Positions 5,406 to 11,754 of a stretch of DNA of 11,754 nucleotides are shown in pieces (within the stretch, counting starts at the first letter, position 1; each line of letters opens with the position of its first letter). A program made the position numbers and the translations under genes. Origin of the DNA: Gemmatimonadota bacterium. GTDB taxonomy: Bacteria > Gemmatimonadota > Gemmatimonadetes > Longimicrobiales > Gaopeijiaceae. Under the pieces are notes generated by a model. The model saw only the letters and a list, made by a program, of their open reading frames with translations, made no database searches and had not been told where the DNA came from. The stretch is from positions 1 through 11,754 of the forward strand of contig RFGQ01000172.1 in the NCBI GenBank assembly GCA_003695865.1, given 5' to 3'.

Positions 5406-7927
5406 GCTTCCACGGCTGCCGCCTCGTTCCGCGGACCTATCTCTGGGTGATCGTCCTCTCGGTGCTCGGCACGGCCGTCGGCGCGCACCTGACCGCCAAG
5501 CTGAAGCTCGAGAGCGACCTGGCCGCGCTGCTTCCCGAGAGCTTTCCCAGCGTGCAGGCGCTGCACGCCATGGAAGCCGAGGTGGGAGGCGCCGTCAGCA
5601 AGCTGCGCGTGGTCCTGCGCAGCGACGACTTCGACGCGCTCCTCCGCTTCGCGCAAGACGTGAAGCCGCGCCTCGAGCAGAGCGAGTACGTGCTTTACGC
5701 ACAGTTCCAGAACGAGGTCGACTTCTACCAGAAGAACGCGCTTCTCTTCCTGACTCCGGCCGAACTCGACTCGCTCTACGACGCGATCCAGCGCGAGATC
5801 GACGCCGAGAAGCAGGCGCTGAACCCCTTCATGGTCGACGACCTCTTCGGCCCGCCGCCCGGGGCCGCGGAGGGCGGGGAGGGTGACCCCGACGACCTTG
5901 AGGTGTGGGAGGCCAAGTACAGCGAGTACGAGCCCAAGCCCTACTACACGAACCCCGACAGCACGGTGCTGGTGATCGAGGTCGCGGCGGCGCAGGAGAG
6001 CGTCGACATCGACTTCAGCAGGGCGATGCTATCGGCCGTGCGCGAGATCGTGGAGGGCGCCGATCCGCAGGCCTACGCGCCCGACCTCGAGGTCTTCTAC
6101 GGCGGCAACATCAAGAACCGCATCGACGAGTACGAGACGCTCAGAAGCGACATCTTCGGCACGGCGCTCTACGGCGTGGCGGGCGTCTTCCTGCTGCTCG
6201 TGCTCTACTTCCGAACGCTCACGGCGCCCCTGCTCATCGCGATCACGCTCGCCGCCTCGTTGTCGTGGACGTTCGGGGTCACCTACCTGCTGATCGGGCA
6301 GCTCAACACGATCACCGGCTTCCTCTTCGTCGTCCTCTTCGGCATGGGCATCGACTACGGCATCCATGCCTTCGCCCGCTACCGCGAGACGCGCCAGGCC
6401 GGAAAGGATCAGGCCGCCGGACTGCACGCCATGGTGTGCGAGACCGGGCGTGCGCTTGCCACGACCACGTTCACGACGGCGGCCGCGTTCGCGTCGCTCA
6501 TGTTGATGGACTTCAAGGGTTTTTCGGAACTCGGGCTGATCACGGCGTTGGGACTCGTGGCCGCGCTCATCGCCACGGTGATGCTGCTTCCCGCCCTGAT
6601 CGTGGGGGCCGAGAAGGCGGGGCTGCTACGCATTCCGGTCGTCGAGGGAAAGGCGCTGACGTTCGAGCGCCGGCCCTACGCGGCGACGCCGCGGCTGCTG
6701 GCGGTGGGGGGGATCGTCACGGTGCTGGCCGCGGTCGCCTTCACGCAGGTCGAGTTCGAATACGACTTCACCGACCTGCGCATCATCACACCCGAGCGAC
6801 GCCAGGTGGGCGAACTGACCGAGGGCGTGTTCACGCGTTCGGAGTCGCCGGCGTTGGTGCTCGCGGCCACGCCCGAAGAGGCCGTGGCCGTCGAAGACCT
6901 GATCCACGCGCACATGCGTGCCGACACGCTCACGCCCACCATCGACCAAGTCCGCTCCATCTACTCGCTGGTGCCTCCCGACCAGGAAGAGCGCCTCGAG
7001 CGCATCCGCGACATCCGCGATCTGATCGAGCGCGAAGACGCCCGGGAGCTGCTCGAGGGAGACGACCTGCGGCGCCTGGAGCGTCTGGAGCGGTACCTGC
7101 AGGTCGACGAGCCGGTCACCTTCGACGACGTACCCGAGAACGAGCTGCGCCCGTTCCTCAAGCGCGACGGCACCGTGGGCAGCTTCGTGTTCATCTACCC
7201 GAGCGTGCCGCTCCGCGACGGGCGCAACGCGATTCGTTTCGCGGAAGATGTCGGCACGATCGAGCTGCCTACGGGAAAGGTCCTGCACGCGGCCAGCCCG
7301 AACCTCATCATTGCCGACCTGCTGCGCATGGTGATCCGAGAGGGCGAGCTCGCGGTGGCGCTCTCGTTCCTCATCGTCTTCCTCATCGTGTGGTTCGACG
7401 TGCGCAGCCTTCGGGAGGCGCTCATCGTGATGAGCCCGTTGGTGCTCGGCATGCTGTGGATGGGCGGGCTCATGTGGGTGCTCGGCATGAAGCTCAACCT
7501 GTTCAACATGGTCGTGCTGCCGAGCATCATCGGCATCGGCGTCGATACGGGCGTGCACATCCGGCACCGGTACCGTGAAGAGGGCCCGGGTTCGCTCCAC
7601 TTCGTGTTGCGGCGCACCGGGCCTGCGGTGGCGATGGCCACCATCACGACGATCGTGGGCTACACCGGGCTGATCATGGCCAGCCACCCGGGGCTCCAGT
7701 CCATCGGCGAACTCGCGGTCGTGGGCCTTTCGGCCACACTGGTGAGCGCGCTGCTCGTGCTGCCCGCGCTGCTCGAAGTGGTGGACCGCAGGCGAGGGAT
7801 CCCGGTGCCGGCGGGAGGACCCGCCGCAGGCGGCGCGGACCGCGACGCCGGCGGGAGCCGGGGCGAGCCGGTGCGCGAGGGTGCGGTCGTGGAGCCTTCG
7901 GTGGCCGAGGCCCCGAGGCGGGAGTAG
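5402..7927 (+). CDS. MMPL/HpnN-type RND-superfamily lipid transporter
   Basis: The product has 841 residues with the classic two-fold RND plan. TM1 (about 11-29) is followed by a large periplasmic loop (about 30-245) and a five-helix block. A second TM near 430-450 is followed by a second loop (about 450-650) and another five-helix block. The proton-relay region of each half is visible: GMGIDYG (Asp318) and GIGVDTG (Asp715), each followed by a basic, aromatic helix end (ARYRE, RHRYREE). The second loop contains a charged helical hairpin (DQEERLERIRDIRDL through RLERLERYL). The tail after about residue 795 is Gly/Pro/Arg-rich and probably disordered. The length and layout match HpnN and other MMPL lipid exporters more than drug-efflux HAE pumps, which are longer (about 1,000 or more residues) and usually pair with an HlyD-type adaptor that is absent here. 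GTG 5402 overlaps the MlaC-like stop by four bases. The cargo is unknown; hopanoid, sterol-like or phospho-head-group lipids are options. Confidence 0.93.
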   Translation: MSFHGCRLVPRTYLWVIVLSVLGTAVGAHLTAKLKLESDLAALLPESFPSVQALHAMEAEVGGAVSKLRVVLRSDDFDALLRFAQDVKPRLEQSEYVLYAQFQNEVDFYQKNALLFLTPAELDSLYDAIQREIDAEKQALNPFMVDDLFGPPPGAAEGGEGDPDDLEVWEAKYSEYEPKPYYTNPDSTVLVIEVAAAQESVDIDFSRAMLSAVREIVEGADPQAYAPDLEVFYGGNIKNRIDEYETLRSDIFGTALYGVAGVFLLLVLYFRTLTAPLLIAITLAASLSWTFGVTYLLIGQLNTITGFLFVVLFGMGIDYGIHAFARYRETRQAGKDQAAGLHAMVCETGRALATTTFTTAAAFASLMLMDFKGFSELGLITALGLVAALIATVMLLPALIVGAEKAGLLRIPVVEGKALTFERRPYAATPRLLAVGGIVTVLAAVAFTQVEFEYDFTDLRIITPERRQVGELTEGVFTRSESPALVLAATPEEAVAVEDLIHAHMRADTLTPTIDQVRSIYSLVPPDQEERLERIRDIRDLIEREDARELLEGDDLRRLERLERYLQVDEPVTFDDVPENELRPFLKRDGTVGSFVFIYPSVPLRDGRNAIRFAEDVGTIELPTGKVLHAASPNLIIADLLRMVIREGELAVALSFLIVFLIVWFDVRSLREALIVMSPLVLGMLWMGGLMWVLGMKLNLFNMVVLPSIIGIGVDTGVHIRHRYREEGPGSLHFVLRRTGPAVAMATITTIVGYTGLIMASHPGLQSIGELAVVGLSATLVSALLVLPALLEVVDRRRGIPVPAGGPAAGGADRDAGGSRGEPVREGAVVEPSVAEAPRRE

Positions 7928-7938
7928 TGCCCGCCCAC

Positions 7939-7954
7939 CGCCCCACCGGGGGCG
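7939..7954. terminator. Weak hairpin after the RND gene
   Basis: CGCCCC (7939-7944) pairs with GGGGCG (7949-7954) around a four-base loop, twelve bases after the RND stop. The following bases, up to GGTTTATATT, include only a short T-rich patch, so this is a poor intrinsic terminator at best. It could mark a transcript boundary before the bifunctional gene. Confidence 0.25.
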
Positions 7955-7962
7955 CCGTCGGG

Positions 7963-7970
7963 TTTATATT
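7963..7970 (+). promoter_or_regulatory. Possible -10 element (TATATT) upstream of the bifunctional gene
   Basis: TTTATATT is a conspicuous A/T island in DNA that is otherwise about 70% GC or higher. TATATT (7965-7970) resembles a -10 hexamer and would place a transcription start near 7977 with a leader of roughly 33 bases before ATG 8010. No good -35 hexamer is visible about 17 bases upstream, so the call rests on composition and position. Confidence 0.35.
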
Positions 7971-8009
7971 GTGCGCGCCCGATTCGTCGCTCACATCCGC
8001 GAAGCACGC

Positions 8010-9488
8010 ATGACCCACGCTCCCCAGCCCGTGACCCGGGCGCTCGTACTGGCCGCCGGCCTCGGCTCGCGGCTGCGCAGCGACACGCCCAAGCCGCTCC
8101 TGCCGGTTCTTGGCGTGCCCCTGCTGGCGCGCACGCTGTTCACGCTGCGTGAGGCCGGCGTCACCGACGCGTGGGTCGTGGTCGGCTACGAGGCGGAGCG
8201 CGTCGTGCAGGGCATGGCGCGGTGGATGCGTCCGGGCCTGCGGGTGCACTGGGTTCACAATCCCGAGTGGGAACGGCCGAACGGGATCAGCGTGCTGGCG
8301 GGCGAAGCGCATCTGGACGAGCCCTTCTTCCTCACGATGACCGACCACCTGTTCCAGGCCGACGTGCCGCGCTCGCTCGCTGCGCAGGGGCCGGGTGGAG
8401 GGCTCAACCTGGCCGTCGACTACGACGTCGACGGCGTGCTCGATCTGGACGACGCCACCAAGGTGCGGGTGCGCGATGGGCGCATCGAGGCCATCGGGAA
8501 GCAGCTCGAGACGTTCGACGCCATCGACACGGGCGTCTTCCTCGCCTCGCCCGAACTGTTCGCCGCCCTGCGCGAAGCGGTGGCCGAGGGCGAAGAGAGC
8601 CTCTCGGCCGGAGTCCAGCGGCTGGCTGCCCGGGGGCAGGCTCGGGTCACGGACGTGACGGGCTGCATGTGGCAGGACGTCGATACGCCCACGGACTTCG
8701 CCGCGGCCCGACGCAAGCTGCTGGCGAGCGTGCGCAAGGCGAGCGACGGGCCGGTCTCGCGCTATATCAACCGTCCCATCTCGATAGCGCTCAGCCGGCT
8801 TCTGGTGCATACGCCCGTGACGCCGAACCAGATCAGCATCGCCGCGCTGGTGATCAGTCTGGTGTCGGCCTGGTTCGCGACCAGGGGTGACTACGCCGGT
8901 TTTCTGATTGCGGGCCTGCTCTTCCAGATCGCGTCGATCGTGGACGGCACCGACGGCGAGGTCGCCAAGCTCACCTTCCAATCCAGTCGTCGGGGAGAGT
9001 GGATCGACACGGTCTGCGACAACGTCTCGTATCTGGCGTTTCTCCTCGCCGTCATCGTGGGCGTGTCGCGCGCGGGGCTGCCCGACTTCTATCTGCAGAC
9101 CGGCCTGCTCGGGGCGGTGGCTGCTGCGGGGAGCATCGCCAACCTCATGGCCTATGTCGCGCGCGAGAAGCGTTCGGGCTCGTTCCTCTCGGTCCGCTAC
9201 GGCTACGAGGACGGCACGGGGTGGTTCGCGCGCGTGATGCGCGTGCTCCACTTCATGGGCAAGCGCGACTTCTTCGCCTTCTTCGCGTTCGTGCTGGCGC
9301 TGTTCGGTCAGCTCCCGCTGGCCCTGCCGCTGTTCGGCGTGGGCGCGACGCTGCTGCTGTTCCCGGCCACGCTCAAGGCCAACGTCTCGTCCTGGATGCG
9401 CCACCGCCGCGCCCGCGCCGCGGCCGCGCCGCCGGCCGAGCCCGACCTCGCGGCGAACGAGGCCGGGCTTTCGTCGACCGAGGCCTGA
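8010..9488 (+). CDS. Bifunctional NTP-transferase/CDP-alcohol phosphotransferase (IPCT-DIPPS-like)
   Basis: A 492-residue fusion. Residues about 9-240 form a nucleotidyltransferase: LAAGLGSRL (14-22), PKP (27-29), MTDH with metal-binding Asp112 (110-113), and WQDVDTP (221-227). Residues about 248-470 form a membrane-embedded CDP-alcohol phosphotransferase: TPVTPNQIS (268-276), then the catalytic motif with Asp312, Asp315-Gly316, Ala319-Lys320, Gly329, Asp333 and Asp337. Lys320 replaces the usual Arg of the D-x2-DG-x2-AR motif. This domain order is that of CTP:inositol-1-phosphate cytidylyltransferase/di-myo-inositol-phosphate-phosphate synthase: domain one makes a CDP-polyol and domain two transfers the polyol phosphate to an alcohol acceptor. 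Inositol as substrate, and a soluble rather than lipid acceptor, are not proved by the motifs. ATG 8010 is chosen because NTase homology starts just after it; only a weak GAAG (8001-8004) precedes it. The Wzx-like gene starts seven bases after its stop. Confidence 0.9.
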   Translation: MTHAPQPVTRALVLAAGLGSRLRSDTPKPLLPVLGVPLLARTLFTLREAGVTDAWVVVGYEAERVVQGMARWMRPGLRVHWVHNPEWERPNGISVLAGEAHLDEPFFLTMTDHLFQADVPRSLAAQGPGGGLNLAVDYDVDGVLDLDDATKVRVRDGRIEAIGKQLETFDAIDTGVFLASPELFAALREAVAEGEESLSAGVQRLAARGQARVTDVTGCMWQDVDTPTDFAAARRKLLASVRKASDGPVSRYINRPISIALSRLLVHTPVTPNQISIAALVISLVSAWFATRGDYAGFLIAGLLFQIASIVDGTDGEVAKLTFQSSRRGEWIDTVCDNVSYLAFLLAVIVGVSRAGLPDFYLQTGLLGAVAAAGSIANLMAYVAREKRSGSFLSVRYGYEDGTGWFARVMRVLHFMGKRDFFAFFAFVLALFGQLPLALPLFGVGATLLLFPATLKANVSSWMRHRRARAAAAPPAEPDLAANEAGLSSTEA

Positions 9489-9495
9489 GCACGCC

Positions 9496-11028
9496 ATGAG
9501 CCAGGGGCGCGCCGCGCCGCCGCGCGACTCCAGCGAGGGCGACACCCGCGATCTGGCGCGGGGTGCGGGCGTCAACTACCTGGGCTCCATCGCCCGCATC
9601 GCGCCGCGGGCCGCCTTTCTCGTGCTTGCGGGCCGCTGGTACGGCCAGGAGGCGTTCGGCGCCTACACCTTCGCCACGGCGCTCGTCGAGACCGCGGCCG
9701 CCATGTCGCTGTTCGGCATGAAGCGCTCGCTCTTCCGCTTCATGAGCGAGGGCAAGGCGCGCGGCGAGGGTGTGGCGTCGGCGATCGCGCACGGGGCGGC
9801 GCTCGCGCTCACCATGGGCACCCTGGCGACGCTGGTCGTCGTCTTCGGCGTCGGCACCTTCACCGCACGGCTGCCCCAGGCCCTCGAGCCGCTGCTCGTC
9901 CTCTCGCTCGCGATCCCCCTCATCGTGCTGAGCGACATCCTGCTGATCTCGATCCGCTTCACGCGCCAGATGCGCTTCGAGGTGTTCGCACGCAGCCTGA
10001 TCGAGCCGATCACGCTGACCGCCGCGCTCGTGGTCGTCCACATCGCGGGTGCGGACCGACTCGGCCTCGCCTGGGCGTACGTGATCTCCCTCGCGGCCGC
10101 GGCGCTGGCCAGCGTCGTTTTCTTCACGCGCGTCTTCGACCTCGGCGCCGTGCTGCGCGCGCGGCTGCGGTGGCGCGACGCACGGGCGCTCGCCTCGTTC
10201 AGCGGCCCCACGGCCGGCTATGAGTCGCTGCTCATGCTGGCCGACAAGGCCGACATCTTCGTGGTCTCGTACTTCCTGCCCGCCGGGTCGGTCGGCGTGT
10301 ACGGCATGGCCCGGCAGCTCGCTACGATCACCAAGAAGATCCGCGCCGGGTTCGACCGCATCCTGCCGCCGGTGTTCGCCGAGGCCGTCGCGGCCGACGA
10401 CATGAGCTGGGCCGACCGGCAGCTCGCCATGGTGGCCCGCTGGATCCTCACCGCCGAGCTACTCGTGGCGCTGGTGTTCGTGTTCTACGGCGACGCGATC
10501 CTGTGGGCCATCGAGCCGGCCTTCGTGGTGGGCCACGGAGTGCTCGTGCTCATGATGGTCGGCGACGCGTTCAACGGCAGCCTGGGCGTGAGCGAACTCC
10601 CGTTCGTCTACCTGCGGCCGTGGTGGAACGTATGGTTCGGAGCGGCGCTGCTCGCGTTGGTGACCGGACTGGGCGCCGGCCTCGTGCCCGCGTTCGGGCT
10701 GGCGGGCGCCGCCGCGGCGGTGCTCCTGGCGGTGCTCGCCGTGAACGCCGCCCGTATCGCCGCGAGCCGAGCCGTGCTCGCCATGAAGGTGGTGGGCGCC
10801 GACGTTGCCAAGCCGCTCATCGCCGCGGGCGCGGCGGCCGGCGCGGGCTTCACGGCGCACTGGCTGCTCACGCCCGTGCCATGGGCCGCGCGGCTCGCGG
10901 CCCTGCCCCTGGTGTGCGGAGTGTACTTCGGAACGCTGTGGATGCTGGGGCTCGAGCCCGAGGACCGGGCCCAGGTGGCCCGCATGACCGCGAAGTTCAG
11001 CCGCGGTCGCGCCCCAGCCACGCCATGA
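9496..11028 (+). CDS. Wzx-like polysaccharide/lipid-linked glycan flippase (MOP superfamily)
   Basis: A 510-residue integral membrane protein with about 12-14 hydrophobic segments, the usual length for Wzx/PST or MurJ-like flippases. After a polar N-terminus (1-20), the segment GAGVNYLGSIARIAPRAAFLV (about 23-43) is the typical first helix. FGAYTFATALVETAA (54-68) and, at the start of the second half, SLLMLADKADIFVVSYFLPAGSVGVYGMA (about 244-272) are characteristic of the family (Asp253; the GVYGMARQL pattern). The second half begins with the charged helix end KKIRAGFDRILPPVF. Members flip undecaprenyl-linked sugars or lipids across the inner membrane. Adjacency, at seven bases, to the CDP-alcohol enzyme suggests the flipped molecule carries a phospho-polyol (inference). 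Its 3' end overlaps the convergent neighbour by 32 bases. Confidence 0.9.
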   Translation: MSQGRAAPPRDSSEGDTRDLARGAGVNYLGSIARIAPRAAFLVLAGRWYGQEAFGAYTFATALVETAAAMSLFGMKRSLFRFMSEGKARGEGVASAIAHGAALALTMGTLATLVVVFGVGTFTARLPQALEPLLVLSLAIPLIVLSDILLISIRFTRQMRFEVFARSLIEPITLTAALVVVHIAGADRLGLAWAYVISLAAAALASVVFFTRVFDLGAVLRARLRWRDARALASFSGPTAGYESLLMLADKADIFVVSYFLPAGSVGVYGMARQLATITKKIRAGFDRILPPVFAEAVAADDMSWADRQLAMVARWILTAELLVALVFVFYGDAILWAIEPAFVVGHGVLVLMMVGDAFNGSLGVSELPFVYLRPWWNVWFGAALLALVTGLGAGLVPAFGLAGAAAAVLLAVLAVNAARIAASRAVLAMKVVGADVAKPLIAAGAAAGAGFTAHWLLTPVPWAARLAALPLVCGVYFGTLWMLGLEPEDRAQVARMTAKFSRGRAPATP

Positions 11029-11754
11029 ACGCACGCACCTTGTAGACCGCGAGCGTCACGATCCCCCAGACCAGACAGAGCACGAAGGCCTCGGCCATGC
11101 GGTCCATCAGATAGCCGCCCAGCAGCAGCATCACGTAGATGTTGCGGCGCCCCGCGACCAGACGCACGGCGCGGTCGAAGGCCGTGTGGTCGTGGATCTG
11201 CCGGCCGGTGAGTGACTTGTAGACGCCCGACACGGCCCGGGTGCCCAGCATCACCAGGATGAGTGCGGGGCCCACCAGGAAGAGCGGCGCGCGCAGGTCT
11301 CCGCCCGACAGCCCCCAGCCGAGCGCCAGGTACCACGTGAACTCGAACGTCACGTCGAGCGTGTGGTCGAGCAGATCGCCGAAGCGGCTGGTCTTGAGCT
11401 TCACGCGCGCCAGCTTGCCGTCCACGCCGTCGAGCACGTTGGTGACGAGCGCGAGCACGAGCGCCCAGCCGTAGCCGCCCGTGGCGAACAGGTAGGTGGC
11501 CGTGAACGCGAGGATCGCCGTGAGCACGGTGATCTGGTTGGGCGTGACGGGGGTCGCGCTGAGCCGCGCGGCCAGGAAGTTCTCGAACGGCGGGTGCAGA
11601 TAGCGCGCCGGCAGGTCGAGCACCCCTTTCTGGGCCGAGTCCATGATCGCCCGCGCCGCCCGCCGCCGTTCGACCCCGCTCCGCACCACCGACCAGTAGG
11701 GTCGGAGCGACCGCCTCAGGTCGGGCAGGTAGGGGTCGAGCGCGTCGACCGGCA
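10997..11754 (-). CDS. CDP-alcohol phosphatidyltransferase family protein, 5' end beyond the window
   Basis: Reading leftwards, the frame is open from the right edge to TGA at 10999-10997. A GTG at 11689 could start a 230-residue protein, but 21 further codons stay open to the edge and read like ordinary protein (DALDPYLPDLRRSLRPYW), so the gene probably begins outside. Numbering from that GTG, KGVLDLPARYLH (21-32) and TPVTPNQIT (46-54) precede the canonical catalytic motif: Asp87, Asp90-Gly91, Ala94-Arg95, Gly104, Asp108 and Asp112. About six membrane helices follow. The enzyme transfers a phospho-alcohol from a CDP-linked donor at the cytoplasmic face of the inner membrane. The same TPVTPNQI lead-in occurs in the bifunctional enzyme at 8010-9488. 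Many relatives with such a lead-in carry an extra N-terminal domain, so a fusion upstream is likely but unseen. The acceptor and donor are unknown. Confidence 0.9.
   Translation of the reverse strand, partial: PVDALDPYLPDLRRSLRPYWSVVRSGVERRRAARAIMDSAQKGVLDLPARYLHPPFENFLAARLSATPVTPNQITVLTAILAFTATYLFATGGYGWALVLALVTNVLDGVDGKLARVKLKTSRFGDLLDHTLDVTFEFTWYLALGWGLSGGDLRAPLFLVGPALILVMLGTRAVSGVYKSLTGRQIHDHTAFDRAVRLVAGRRNIYVMLLLGGYLMDRMAEAFVLCLVWGIVTLAVYKVRAFMAWLGRDRG

Noticed and set aside
7674..9575. 633-codon open frame on the reverse strand across the bifunctional gene
   Set aside because: Same cause: a long antisense frame produced by GC-rich codon use. The forward frame holds clear nucleotidyltransferase and CDP-alcohol motifs.
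1..11754. Mobile elements, CRISPR arrays, tRNA or rRNA genes
   Set aside because: I saw no transposase or integrase motifs, no regularly spaced direct repeats, and no tRNA or rRNA signatures on either strand. Composition is uniform throughout.

Overview
The window is chromosome-like, very GC-rich (around 70% by eye) DNA from a Gram-negative, double-membraned bacterium. The outer membrane is implied by a TolC-family channel and two MlaC-type periplasmic carrier domains. Codon use is uniformly G/C at third positions in every gene, and nothing looks mobile: I see no transposase, integrase, tRNA, rRNA or CRISPR. The phylum cannot be fixed from this sequence. High-GC lineages such as Gemmatimonadota, Eisenbacteria/Krumholzibacteria-like FCB groups or Myxococcota would all fit, but that is a guess.

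Layout: eight genes read rightwards and one reads leftwards at the right edge. From the left they are: (1) the C-terminal 279 residues of a Gfo/Idh/MocA NAD(P)-dependent oxidoreductase; (2) a polytopic membrane protein of unknown function built from two tandem copies of one roughly 140-residue unit; (3) a secreted protein joining an MlaC-like domain to a DUF3047 domain, with an unresolved start; (4) a TolC-family outer-membrane channel; (5) a stand-alone MlaC/HpnM-like periplasmic carrier; (6) an 841-residue MMPL/HpnN-type RND transporter whose start overlaps the stop of gene 5; (7) a bifunctional nucleotidyltransferase/CDP-alcohol phosphotransferase of the IPCT-DIPPS architecture; (8) a Wzx-like polysaccharide/lipid flippase; and, convergent and overlapping gene 8 by 32 bases, (9) a second CDP-alcohol phosphotransferase that runs off the right edge.

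Reading as a system (inference): genes 3-6 look like a trans-envelope lipid export line. An inner-membrane MMPL pump would pass a lipid to periplasmic MlaC-type carriers and on to or through the outer membrane with a TolC channel. No HlyD-type adaptor and no MlaA/B/D/E/F is present in the window. Genes 7-9, and possibly gene 1, would make and flip a phospho-polyol (perhaps inositol) head-group or glycolipid that might be the cargo. The families are well supported by motifs. The shared cargo and the functional link between the halves are hypotheses based on gene order only.
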